Positions 1 through 7,396 of a stretch of 64,000 nucleotides of DNA are shown piece after piece. The stretch's first letter is position 1; every line of letters begins with the position of its first letter. Made by a program: the position numbers and the translations under genes. The notes below the pieces were generated by a model. It was given only the letters and a program-made list of their open reading frames with translations. It did not search any database and was not told where the DNA came from. The stretch is from positions 4,870,001 through 4,934,000 of the forward strand of contig NZ_CP080545.1 in assembly GCF_019550795.1 (NCBI RefSeq), read 5' to 3'. Source of the DNA: Paenibacillus sp. sptzw28. Its GTDB lineage: Bacteria; Bacillota; Bacilli; Paenibacillales; Paenibacillaceae.

Positions 1-9
1 CGAGGATAA

Positions 10-32
10 TGTGGATACGGTTATACACAGCT
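10..32. promoter_or_regulatory. possible DnaA-box-like 9-mers
   Basis: TTATACACA lies at 24-32 on the plus strand. TGTGGATAC at 10-18 is the reverse complement of GTATCCACA. Both are one base or less from the DnaA consensus TT(A/T)TNCACA. A perfect TGTGGATAA sits at 245-253, inside the next gene. No other origin hallmarks (dnaA, dnaN, rpmH) are visible, so these may be chance or titration sites. Confidence 0.25.
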
Positions 33-136
33 GTGTTCTTTACAGTTTCAATAAAAAAGTTTGATGGCACTCTATAAACCTATCAAGCAAATATATTAAA
101 TCACGTTAACAAACATATGATTGCTCTCTTAAAGCG

Positions 137-811
137 CTATTGCGGCCGTGTATTCACTTCAAAAATCCACATCTTCCCATACTTGTCGATGCCGAAATCA
201 TAGCCAAGCTGTCCGATTCCCGGAAACCGGCTTTCGAGCAGATGTGTGGATAACCGGGTTAAATTCCGCATCTCCCGCTTTTTTCGGGCAACGGCGCCTG
301 CGGAAATCGATCGGCTTATGCCCTGCGAGCCGGTTAATTGCTGCCCGCCGCGGCACAGGTTGGTGACAAACAAACCCGGACGCGCAAGCCTGCCTACAAT
401 AGCCGTGATAGCCCATGATCCATCCGCTTGCTTCACATGCTTCACCCGGTAATCAATCGGCCTTCCCCCGATTGTGGCCAGCCGTATTCCTTTCTGGATC
501 AAATACCGGCGTCCTTTACGCAGCGCATTGAGAGATCGGTAGAGTCCGCCGAAGCCTGCAAAATGTCTTGCCTTCGCATAATAGGTATATTGGTAGCCTC
601 CTCCTCCCTTCGACACTTTAATTACGCCGTGGCCGCCCGCTCCGCGAACAGGCTTAATGACGACCATACCGTGCACATTCAGCATACTCCGCAAGTTATC
701 GGAGGAGAACATCCGCGTCGGCGGAATATGCGGCGCGATTTGCGGATGTGATAACAGCACAGCAGTCTTGGCCCATTTGCTGGCAAGTTGTCTTCCCTGG
801 TGTTCACCCAT
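137..811 (-). CDS. YheC/YheD-type ATP-grasp spore coat-associated protein
   Basis: This 224-residue protein belongs to the YheC/YheD family, proteins associated with the endospore coat that carry an ATP-grasp-like fold; their reaction is not established. The glycine-rich ATP-binding segment VVIKPVRGAGGHGVIKV lies at about residues 52-68, YLIQKGI follows near 103, and the C-terminus ends in the metal-binding FEVNTRPQ. It is a short, single-domain version, lacking the longer N-terminus of many homologues. I place the start at 811 rather than 859 because AAAGGGGAA precedes this ATG at normal spacing, while nothing suitable precedes the upstream ATG. It stands alone on the minus strand. Confidence 0.8.
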   Translation of the reverse strand: MGEHQGRQLASKWAKTAVLLSHPQIAPHIPPTRMFSSDNLRSMLNVHGMVVIKPVRGAGGHGVIKVSKGGGGYQYTYYAKARHFAGFGGLYRSLNALRKGRRYLIQKGIRLATIGGRPIDYRVKHVKQADGSWAITAIVGRLARPGLFVTNLCRGGQQLTGSQGISRSISAGAVARKKREMRNLTRLSTHLLESRFPGIGQLGYDFGIDKYGKMWIFEVNTRPQ

Positions 812-859
812 CAAAGTCTTCCCCTTTCTGCAGCAATCTTCTAACAGAATATGCATCAA

Positions 860-1198
860 AGATATATATCTCTTGGATGTTTGAACGGGTCGACTAGCCT
901 TATTTAATAGACCTGATAGAGGCGGGGGTGATTTAATCCCTTCCGGCCCGCTTGTCAGCGTCTCGTACCAGTCATTTTGACCGAGCTAGGCCTGCTCCAT
1001 TCGGTGCTTGTCCCCATCCTTCTTTTCCCGATTCATTGCACTTATCCTAATGGCCGCAATTGTCATATGACCAGTGATTGCCGTCATGAATGTTGTCATG
1101 CTATGGACCGAAAAATGATGACTGGCCGAACAGCGGCTTTTCAGTATAATAGAGGCACGAGCAGCAAAGAGACCGAAAAGACAGTTAAGAGCAAACCT
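860..1198. other. gene-free stretch with an isolated -10-like box
   Basis: No convincing reading frame is seen here. TATAAT at 1145-1150 has no good -35 at 17 bases (the hexamer there is CTGGCC), so any promoter for the relic at 1199 would be weak. Confidence 0.4.
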
Positions 1199-1675
1199 AT
1201 GACGATCAAAATCATTATCGCGGACGACCAAACGTTAATGCGGGACGGACTGCAAACGATCGTCCAGCTGGAAGACGACATGACAGTTGCCGCAACGGCC
1301 GAGAACGGAGCGGAGGCATATGAGCTGGTCGGTGTCCATCAGCCGGACCTGGTGTTGATGGAGGAGATGGTTGGCCGCCGGACAACCGAGCTCCAGGAAG
1401 CTCATCTGCAGCTCACCGAGTCGCTGAGGGACTCGGCGGAAGCGATGACAGCGGCTTTAGTCATGGAAGAAAGGCAGAGAATCGCATATACGATTCACGA
1501 TACAGTAGGCCACACGCTTACGGCGACGATCGTCCAGATGGAAGCCGCTAAGCGGTTGATGAAAATAAAAAAATTTTTATTTCTTCACCTGACGTTTTGG
1601 TTTAACTATAATAAGGGTACCGGATTACATAGAGACCAACGTATCCGTGATCGGTTCCTTACCACTAAAAATTGA
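1199..1675 (+). pseudogene. collapsed two-component relic: half receiver fused to HisKA_3 piece
   Basis: The 158-codon frame begins as a NarL-type response regulator receiver: IIIADDQTLMRDGL (acidic pair at about residues 8-9) through QPDLVLM at about 49-55. Exactly where the phospho-acceptor Asp of DLVLMD should be, it reads ME and continues as a histidine-kinase fragment, with a coiled-coil stretch and then the HisKA_3 box ERQRIAYTIHDTVGHTL with its phospho-acceptor His. The kinase is cut off after about 20 more residues and runs into unrelated AT-rich sequence with a nonsense tail. The second half of the receiver, the DNA-binding domain and the ATPase domain are all missing. The best reading is deletion scars of a former regulator/kinase pair. 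A poor ribosome binding site supports decay. Confidence 0.75.
1584..1612 (+). promoter_or_regulatory. candidate sigma-A promoter for aldo/keto reductase
   Basis: TTCACC at 1584-1589 and TATAAT at 1607-1612 are separated by 17 bases. They lie about 80 bases before the GTG start at 1691. Confidence 0.5.
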
Positions 1676-1690
1676 AGGAGTGATCGCATC

Positions 1691-2635
1691 GTGAAGGTTC
1701 GCCACTTGGGCAAGAACGGCCCTGAAATTTCCGTCATCGGTTTCGGTTCATGGGCTATAGGCGGCGGAGGCTGGGCCAGTGCCTGGGGAAGCCAGGACGA
1801 CCAATTATCGATCGAGAGCATCCGCGCGGCGCTGGATGCTGGAATAACATTTTACGATACAGCCGCCATCTACGGCCTGGGACATTCTGAGGAAGTGCTT
1901 GGCAGAGCTTTGAAAGGCGATCGCCACAAAGTGGTTGTCGCGACAAAATGCGGATTGGTCTGGGATGAGAATCAGACGATCAGCCGAAGCGGTGCATATG
2001 ATTCCGTCATTCGCGAGGCGGAAGCTTCACTTCGGCGGCTTGGTACCGACTATATCGATTTGTACCAAATGCATTGGCCTGATACCGAGACCCCGGCGGA
2101 AGAAACGATGCGGGCGATGGACAAGCTCATTCAGGACGGCAAAATCCGATATGCCGGAGTCAGCAACTACGATGTGCCGCTGCTTCAGAAATCTCTTTCC
2201 GTCCGCCACGTCGACTCGCTGCAGCCGCCATATTCGATATTGAGGCCGGCAGCAGAGAAGGAGCTGCTGCCTTTCTGCCTCGAGAACGGGATCGGCGTTG
2301 TAGCTTACAGCCCGCTTACTTCCGGCTTGCTCTCGGGCAACTATACCTATGACACGACATTCTCGGAAGACGATTGGCGCTCGCGCAATGCGGCTCATAC
2401 AGGAGAAGGCCTCCGCAAAAACGTGGACAAGGTCGACAAGCTGAAGGCCATCGCAGCCCGCTATGACATCACGATGCCGCAGCTTGCCGTCGCTTACGAT
2501 CTTGCCCACCCGGCGATTACCAGCGCCATTGTCGGTGTGCGCAAACCAAGCCACATTCTGGGAGTTCTTTCCGCAGCGGACGTTGTGCTGGATGATGCGA
2601 CCCTGTCGGAAATCCGGGCCATAGCCGCGGAATAG
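1691..2635 (+). CDS. aldo/keto reductase
   Basis: This 314-residue NADPH-dependent oxidoreductase belongs to the aldo/keto reductase superfamily, which folds as a TIM barrel and reduces carbonyls in the cytosol. The catalytic tetrad is visible: Asp and Tyr in FYDTAAIYG (about residues 54-62), Lys in VATKCG (near 87) and His in YQMHWPD (near 127). SNYD and the C-terminal AIVGVRKPSH segment form the cofactor site. The GTG start follows GAAGGAGTGAT. It is co-oriented with the SDR gene 36 bases downstream, so the two probably share a transcript. The substrate cannot be told; general detoxifying or sugar-derived carbonyl reductases look alike. Confidence 0.9.
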   Translation: MKVRHLGKNGPEISVIGFGSWAIGGGGWASAWGSQDDQLSIESIRAALDAGITFYDTAAIYGLGHSEEVLGRALKGDRHKVVVATKCGLVWDENQTISRSGAYDSVIREAEASLRRLGTDYIDLYQMHWPDTETPAEETMRAMDKLIQDGKIRYAGVSNYDVPLLQKSLSVRHVDSLQPPYSILRPAAEKELLPFCLENGIGVVAYSPLTSGLLSGNYTYDTTFSEDDWRSRNAAHTGEGLRKNVDKVDKLKAIAARYDITMPQLAVAYDLAHPAITSAIVGVRKPSHILGVLSAADVVLDDATLSEIRAIAAE

Positions 2636-2671
2636 CCCCTTAATACAGCCCATCGAAAGGTGCTCGTATAC

Positions 2672-3433
2672 ATGAAGATCGATTTGAATAATAAGACCGC
2701 TCTCGTAACAGGAGCAACCGGCGAACTCGGTCCTGTCATTGCAAGAACCTTGGCCGGGAGCGGAGCCGACATCATCATTCACTATTTTAAAAATGAAGCC
2801 ATGGCGCAGCGGCTTCAGCAGGAAATCGAATCGCTGGGCCGCAAATCAATCACCGTACAGGCAAACGTTTCCGATACAGAATCCGTTATGCGAATGAAGG
2901 AAGCCGTATTGAGCCGATTCAAATCGCCGGACATCGTTGTTGCCAATGCTGTATCGCAATACAGCTGGACGAGCGTATTGGACCAAAGTGTCGACGATTA
3001 TGTCGACCAGTTCAATTCATCCGTCCTTCAGGCGGTCAACCTGGCCAAAGCTTTCGTGCCAGGTATGGTAGAGCGGCAAAGCGGTCGAGTGATTGCGATT
3101 AATACGGAATGTTCGATGCAGAATTATCCGACCCAATCCGCTTATGTTGCCGGCAAGCGAGGGATGGATGGCGTGTACAGGGTGCTCGCCAAGGAAATCG
3201 GGGAACATCAAATCACTGTCAATCAGGTGGCACCGGGCTGGACGATCAGCGGCAGGGATCGGGCAAACCAGACCGAGCGCAATGAAGCCTATGAGAAAAC
3301 CGTCCCGTTGAAACGGCGCGGAACGGACCAGGAAATCGCGAATGTCGTCGCATTCCTCGCTTCGGACCTAGCAAGCTTCATTACCGGCGCTTACATTCCG
3401 GTATCCGGCGGCACTGTTATGCCTGCGATATAG
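2672..3433 (+). CDS. SDR family oxidoreductase
   Basis: This 253-residue classical short-chain dehydrogenase has TGATGELG (residues 13-20), the Rossmann nucleotide motif, and YVAGK as the YxxxK catalytic pair. The usual NNAG is NAVS, and the position 13 residues before the catalytic Tyr, normally Ser, is Thr, with a Ser three residues later, so the active site is slightly atypical. The C-terminal FITGAYIPVSGG matches the family. Start ATG 2672 is chosen because AAAGGTG lies 9 bases upstream; the GTG at 2660 overlaps that Shine-Dalgarno. It probably forms an operon with the preceding aldo/keto reductase. Confidence 0.88.
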   Translation: MKIDLNNKTALVTGATGELGPVIARTLAGSGADIIIHYFKNEAMAQRLQQEIESLGRKSITVQANVSDTESVMRMKEAVLSRFKSPDIVVANAVSQYSWTSVLDQSVDDYVDQFNSSVLQAVNLAKAFVPGMVERQSGRVIAINTECSMQNYPTQSAYVAGKRGMDGVYRVLAKEIGEHQITVNQVAPGWTISGRDRANQTERNEAYEKTVPLKRRGTDQEIANVVAFLASDLASFITGAYIPVSGGTVMPAI

Positions 3434-3435
3434 TA

Positions 3436-3471
3436 ATGAAACAAAAACCGTCAGGGACCACTCTGACGGTT
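3436..3471 (-). terminator. rho-independent terminator (minus strand)
   Basis: A 9-bp stem AACCGTCAG/CTGACGGTT (3446-3454 with 3463-3471) is followed on the minus strand by TTTTTGTTTC. It lies between the convergent SDR and VOC units and may also stop the plus transcript. Confidence 0.75.
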
Positions 3472-3481
3472 ATGCATTACT

Positions 3482-3636
3482 CTAAAAGACGGCCATCGCC
3501 ATTCCAATGTCCCTCCGCGTATCCTTCTGCACCGTCTGGATATGATCGATTTTGACTCTGACACTCTCAGCCAGCTTCGCCATTCTTGCCAAGTGTGAGG
3601 TTGCACGGTTTTTTCTATAATCTTCGCTGTGGTCAC
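3482..3636 (-). pseudogene. 51-residue coupled small ORF with -1 frameshift at A6 run
   Basis: A GTG overlaps the TGA stop of the VOC gene (GTGA), which suggests translational coupling. The zero frame gives an implausible Trp/Arg/Ser-rich tail. If the ribosome slips back one base on the run of six A at 3609-3614 (minus strand), the product becomes a plausible charged helical peptide: VTTAKIIEKNRATSHLARMA, then KLAESVRVKIDHIQTVQ and so on to a TAG just before the terminator. I do not recognise it. It may be a disrupted gene, a sequencing error or a genuine recoding event. Confidence 0.4.
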
Positions 3637-4067
3637 CCTTTAATTATCGAATTCAATATTTCCAGATAGTGCTTATTGTACATAATACCGAGCACGTTGC
3701 CAAACGGATCCGTGACGGAAGCCGTGATGAATCCCTCTCCACGATGTTTGACCGGTTCGTACTCTTCCGCACCCATAGACTTCAATTTCTTAAATGCAGC
3801 TTCTATATCATCAACATGCCAGTACATGACGGCACCACCGGGGCCAGCCGTTGCACTGGCGGAAGCGAAACGCCTATCGATCAGCCCCAGCTCGTGTTGG
3901 TAGTCTCCAATGCGAAACTCGGCATAGGCAAGCCGACCGTCCGGTCCTGAACGTTCGAAGTAAGGCGCAGCGCCAAGCAGCCTAGAGTACCACGCAATAG
4001 CCGCCTCCATGTCATCCGCCCAGTAATTAATGGTCGCAAATCCCCGTAATGTTTGGTTCTCGCTCAT
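3633..4067 (-). CDS. VOC (glyoxalase/bleomycin resistance) family protein
   Basis: This 144-residue cytosolic protein has the paired beta-alpha-beta-beta-beta modules of the vicinal oxygen chelate superfamily. The N-terminal half holds NYWADDMEAAIAWYSRLLGA and the C-terminal half VMYWHVDDIEAAFKKL, ending with DPFGNVLGIMYNK. Likely metal ligands are His in the YWHVDD segment and Glu/Asp in the partner module. Family members include glyoxalases, dioxygenases and antibiotic-binding proteins, so the substrate is unknown. AGGAGG precedes ATG 4067. It overlaps a small downstream ORF, and a palindrome lies about 60 bases upstream. Confidence 0.88.
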   Translation of the reverse strand: MSENQTLRGFATINYWADDMEAAIAWYSRLLGAAPYFERSGPDGRLAYAEFRIGDYQHELGLIDRRFASASATAGPGGAVMYWHVDDIEAAFKKLKSMGAEEYEPVKHRGEGFITASVTDPFGNVLGIMYNKHYLEILNSIIKG

Positions 4068-4125
4068 ATTGTTCTCCTCCTAAAGCTCATTATTTTCGAT
4101 TTCTATTGCTATCATAAGCAGTCAT

Positions 4126-4147
4126 CACTGACACCTTTATGTCAGTG
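4126..4147. promoter_or_regulatory. palindromic operator candidate upstream of VOC gene
   Basis: CACTGACA-CCTTTA-TGTCAGTG is a perfect 8-bp inverted repeat with a 6-base spacer, 59 bases upstream of the VOC start. A TATGAT -10-like box lies between the palindrome and the gene. No regulator gene is adjacent. Confidence 0.4.
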
Positions 4148-4209
4148 TTCTGTTCTTGTTCAAAAAATTTCTTAAGTCTGATGGTGACAAATTATCCCTC
4201 GCTAAATTC

Positions 4210-4257
4210 AAGAAAGCCCCGGCTTTCACTGCGTAGAGTGAAAACCGGGGCTTTCTT
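4210..4257. terminator. bidirectional hairpin terminator
   Basis: A 13-bp stem AAGAAAGCCCCGG/CCGGGGCTTTCTT encloses a second paired layer. It is the likely terminator for the small minus-strand gene ending at 4337; tails on both sides are only modestly T-rich. Confidence 0.6.
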
Positions 4258-4336
4258 CACATGATTCGAACTTTAACCGATATGTACGAAGCGTCAGATA
4301 TATACCGGAATCGGCCCGCATATATCTTCCGTCCGT

Positions 4337-4600
4337 TTACATATGGCCGCGAAAACTATGCTGCAATCCTCTGGTACCTGGATGGCGGGTTAGACGGCTT
4401 AGACGAAAGCGCTCGGACCGGGGGCTTAAAGAAGGGTAGGACGAGAGTTCGCGTGGTGTGTTATTCAGCCTGACCGTTTGATTGTTCGGTGCAGTCGATG
4501 TTTCCATAGTTGAAATAAATTCGAGTAGGCGTTCCCCGTCAAGTCCGAGGGATTGACTAATTTCCCGTATGTCTAGGCCAATAGGCAATTCGATAGACAT
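4337..4600 (-). CDS. small hypothetical protein, 87 aa
   Basis: ATG 4600 is preceded by AGGAGGAG at 8-base spacing, one of the best ribosome binding sites in this patch, so translation is likely. The N-terminal 30 residues (LDIREISQSLGLDGERLLEF) could form a small helix-turn-helix-like unit. The C-terminal half is Ser/Arg-rich and looks unconserved, possibly from a downstream frameshift or deletion. I do not recognise the family. It lies in a low-density patch next to an IS66 relic, so recent acquisition or decay is plausible. Confidence 0.45.
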   Translation of the reverse strand: MSIELPIGLDIREISQSLGLDGERLLEFISTMETSTAPNNQTVRLNNTPRELSSYPSLSPRSERFRLSRLTRHPGTRGLQHSFRGHM

Positions 4601-4724
4601 AAGAAATCTCCTCCTCACTCTTATTATTTTATATAGTAGATTATACCGAAGCGACTTGGAGAAATGTGTAACATTAAAGAAATTTCAGATATAAGTTTCA
4701 TTTTAACATTAATTTCATATACGC

Positions 4725-4784
4725 AAAAAACCTCCCTAACGAATATAACCGCATTGTTAACGGTTTAAACATCCGTTAGGAAGG
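4725..4784 (-). terminator. rho-independent terminator (minus strand)
   Basis: CCTCCCTAACG (4731-4741) pairs with CGTTAGGAAGG (4774-4784), with an inner AACCG/CGGTT hairpin and six T on the minus strand at 4725-4730. It lies at the 3' edge of the IS66 relic. Confidence 0.65.
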
Positions 4785-5054
4785 TCGAACAGAATTTTAA
4801 GCTTGACCCGGTCAGCAGTCCCCAGGCTTGCCCGCTTCAGCTGCACGTCGCGGATGCGTTCGGGTTGCAAGGATGGCAACGCCTTCAGCGCTTCATCAAA
4901 CTTGTGGGAAGCATGAACCCAGTTATCCAACCAAGGGGACTCCGGAAACTTTGTTATAGCCGGAATACACATCTACATGCAGATATTCGTTAAAACCGGA
5001 TAAGAAGTCATGCGGAGCTCCGGCCCGGGTTTCCTTGAATTTCGTGTAGAATGC
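4757..5054 (-). pseudogene. IS66-family transposase (TnpC) fragment, frameshifted
   Basis: Read on the minus strand from 5054, the frame gives FKETRAGAPHDFLSGFNEYL and then HVDVYSGYNKVSGVPLVG before a stop. A one-base shift restores NWVHASHKFDEALKALPS. Together these match the conserved IS66 transposase block that ends in a VGCWAHARRKFDEALKALP-like motif. One inserted base near 4925 breaks the frame at the Cys-Trp position, both ends of the transposase are missing and no terminal repeats are seen. The sequence after LKALPS no longer resembles IS66. It is an inactive relic. Confidence 0.75.
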
Positions 5055-5115
5055 TTACGTATAGAAGTTGGTCTACGTTTAATTAAGTTGCAAAGGTGAT
5101 ACAATACAGTTTTTA

Positions 5116-5544
5116 TTATACTCTTCCGTAAGAGATGGAAGACGCGTTAAGGGGTCCCTCTATTTCTACAGCACCTTCACCACCACGGTTTATAGCTCTC
5201 AATTGAAAAACGGTTTGAGTACCAGGGGCGTCCGGGGGTGGATTAAGGATGGCTTTAAAGTTCGTCGTAGTATCGACTGTTGGATCAAAATCATCTGCTT
5301 GGTCTTCCACAGTTGCAACAAGAACCCCGTTCATATAGAGTAAAAGTTCTAATTCGCTTGCCGCTTCGGCGCCTTCCCATCCAACACACGCATTGACTTC
5401 AACAAATTCAACGCCTTCAGGAATAGTGTGTCCCCATTCCAACAATAAAGTTTCAACATCAGTGGAAAGTGGAATACTAATAAAGTCTGAAAAATTTGTT
5501 TGAATAGCACGATTATAATTCAATACCGTCTTAATTATTGCCAT
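5116..5544 (-). CDS. hypothetical acidic beta-rich protein, 142 aa
   Basis: ATG 5544 follows AAGGTGG at 6 bases; the TTG at 5550 is less well placed. The product has no signal peptide or membrane segment. It is acidic and looks beta-strand rich, with alternating hydrophobic residues such as ELELLLYMNGVLVATVEDQ and VFQLRAINRGGEGAVEIEG. The layout resembles small jelly-roll or spore-surface (BclA C-terminal-like) modules, but I see no diagnostic motif and this is a guess. It sits alone between an IS66 relic and the HesB gene. Confidence 0.6.
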   Translation of the reverse strand: MAIIKTVLNYNRAIQTNFSDFISIPLSTDVETLLLEWGHTIPEGVEFVEVNACVGWEGAEAASELELLLYMNGVLVATVEDQADDFDPTVDTTTNFKAILNPPPDAPGTQTVFQLRAINRGGEGAVEIEGPLNASSISYGRV

Positions 5545-5954
5545 ATTCAACCACCTTACATTTTTTATTGAGGTCGCTGGCCAGCTTACTCTATGAATAT
5601 AGTATTCAAGAGAAGCGAAAGAGTACTAGAGAAAAAGTAGAATAGATTGTGACCCACCTTACGGAAGGGGCATCGGCCACGGTGCATAGCATCCAATGAG
5701 TATTTCGTATATGCCTCCCGTTAATTGCTGTTCTTCGTTCCCTCTTTTTAAGCAAAACAAAACCTTCTGAACAAGTGTATGGACGTCATACACAAACTCA
5801 GAAGGTTAATCTTCAATCCATAATCGCTCATTTTCAGGGTTGTGTTTACCTTGAGTGATGATTGTGGATTTCTGATATTCCTATGCAATTAACAAGCTTT
5901 CACGATATCGCAGTCCATCTTCCCGAACAATGAATGAACACTCAAAACGCCTAA
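5545..5954. other. intergenic stretch, mostly featureless
   Basis: Apart from the hairpin at 5761-5807, I see no gene, known RNA or repeat in these 410 bases. Short frames lack ribosome binding sites. Confidence 0.4.
5750..5807 (-). terminator. hairpin terminator (minus strand), probably for HesB gene
   Basis: AACCTTCTGA/TCAGAAGGTT encloses GTGTATG/CATACAC, giving a long two-layer stem. On the minus strand it is followed by TTTTGTTTTGC. It lies about 150 bases beyond the HesB stop. Confidence 0.6.
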
Positions 5955-6314
5955 TTAGCAAGGATCCGCAGCTGGATTGCCCGCTTCGGTCGCCGTTCGG
6001 AAGCTTGACCCGCAGCCGCATGTCGCGGATGCGTTTGGGTTATTGATAGTAAATCCGCCGCCCATCGCCGATTCTTTAAAGTCGATCTCAAGGCCGTTAA
6101 GATATTTAAGGCTGTCGGAATCGACGACCACTTTCAGCCCGCTGTACTCGATTACTTTATCGTCCTCGTGCTGCTCGTCGTCAAACCCCATGCCGTAAGA
6201 GAATCCGCTGCAGCCGCCTTCTTTCACGCCGATGCGCAGGAATAGGTTCGGCGTTTCCTCCGCCGCCAGCATTTCTTTTATTTTCTCATTCGCGATTTCG
6301 CTAATGTTAATCAT
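5955..6314 (-). CDS. HesB/IscA-family iron-sulfur cluster carrier
   Basis: This 119-residue A-type carrier receives nascent Fe-S clusters from a scaffold and passes them to apoproteins in the cytosol. The three conserved cysteines are visible: Cys35 in GGCSGF, and Cys99 and Cys101 in the C-terminal CGCG motif. The FKESAMGGGFTINNPNA segment is also typical. Length is close to ErpA/SufA plus a 14-residue C-terminal extension. It corresponds to Bacillus YutM-type proteins, consistent with the yutJ/yuzB/yutI genes nearby. It is a single-gene unit. Confidence 0.92.
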   Translation of the reverse strand: MINISEIANEKIKEMLAAEETPNLFLRIGVKEGGCSGFSYGMGFDDEQHEDDKVIEYSGLKVVVDSDSLKYLNGLEIDFKESAMGGGFTINNPNASATCGCGSSFRTATEAGNPAADPC

Positions 6315-6462
6315 GGCTCTTCCCTCCTGAAAGTTATTTCTTCAGTTTCCGAAAACCTCCCACGCAAGTAAAGCCCGCTTCGGAAGCATTCGTTTAGTTT
6401 TTCTAAGATACTTACTTAAGTATACTCCACTTCCCCGCAGCGCTCAATACGCAAAGGCACGA

Positions 6463-7107
6463 TTAATGTGGCAGCACATAGAGCAGGATTGCAAAGAAAT
6501 GCAGGATCGACCCGCCGAGCACAAAAAGATGCCAAACGGCGTGATGGTAAGGAAAGCTGCGCCACATATAAAACACGGTTCCGACCGTATACAGGAGCCC
6601 TCCGATCAAGAGCAGCTCGAGTCCCGCCGGAGCAAAGTTCGCTTTCATCGGCCCCCAGGCAAATACGATCATCCAACCCATCGCAATGTATAGAAACGTC
6701 GATGTAAACAGAAACTTCGATGCAAAAAAGGCCTTGAAAACGACGCCGCATACGGCCATGCCCCAAACGATGCCAAGCAGCGTCCAGCCTTCCGTTCCCT
6801 TCACCATATGCAGGACAATCGGCGTGTAGGTGCCGGCGATATACAAGTAAATGGAGGAATGGTCTAGAATTTCGAACACATTCTTCGCTTTGCCTTCCGG
6901 GAAGCTGTGAACAAGCGTAGAGCAGATATAGAGCAGCAGCATCATAGAACCGTAAATCGTGAAGGTGACTACATACGAAGCATCTCCCTTCAGCGAAGCA
7001 AAAACGATAAGCAGCACGAGTGCGGCTGTGCTCAGCGCTGCGCCGAAACCGTGCGTGACCGCGTTGGCCACTTCTTCCCTGCGCGTATAAATATGCGTGT
7101 TCGCCAT
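6463..7107 (-). CDS. hemolysin III family (TrhA-like) membrane protein
   Basis: This 214-residue protein has seven predicted membrane helices and the PAQR-superfamily layout. Visible landmarks are EEVANAVTHGFG near residue 10, LDHSSIYLYIAGTYTPI, FPYHHAVWHLFVLGGS near the C-terminus and the final FFAILLYVLP. The conserved Ser/His/Asp residues suggest the metal site of this superfamily. Bacterial members are linked to membrane-fluidity homeostasis; the hemolysin name is historical. ATG 7107 has AGAGAGGTG upstream, so the longer frame starting at 7176 is rejected. It is divergent from mqnE. Confidence 0.9.
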   Translation of the reverse strand: MANTHIYTRREEVANAVTHGFGAALSTAALVLLIVFASLKGDASYVVTFTIYGSMMLLLYICSTLVHSFPEGKAKNVFEILDHSSIYLYIAGTYTPIVLHMVKGTEGWTLLGIVWGMAVCGVVFKAFFASKFLFTSTFLYIAMGWMIVFAWGPMKANFAPAGLELLLIGGLLYTVGTVFYMWRSFPYHHAVWHLFVLGGSILHFFAILLYVLPH

Positions 7108-7241
7108 TGAAGCACCTCTCTTGCCTTGTATTCGCAGCAGAATGCGCCGCTTACTTGTATTGTACCCCATTTGCACCCGACACGGAAATCCGTCTCCCCC
7201 GCAGGTTCACAATGCTGCCGCAACCGGCTTGGAGTTTATAG

Positions 7242-7270
7242 TTGCCGCTCTTGATGAGGAGGTTTATAAT
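7242..7270 (+). promoter_or_regulatory. candidate sigma-A promoter for the mqnE pair
   Basis: TTGCCG at 7242-7247 and TATAAT at 7265-7270 are spaced by exactly 17 bases, about 125 bases before the mqnE TTG start. Confidence 0.6.
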
Positions 7271-7396
7271 AGGGACAGTTCTTGCTCTTTGTACGGTTGG
7301 CTACAGAACCCCTAAGTTATTTTTTTCACAAAGTACTGAATAGAACAGCACGCGCCGTCCTACTGGGATGACAGCACAATGAAGGTGGTGGGAACA

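Noticed and set aside
2027-2782. 251-codon antisense ORF over the aldo/keto reductase and SDR genes
   Set aside because: Shadow of two well-supported genes in the opposite strand; no ribosome site and no domain.
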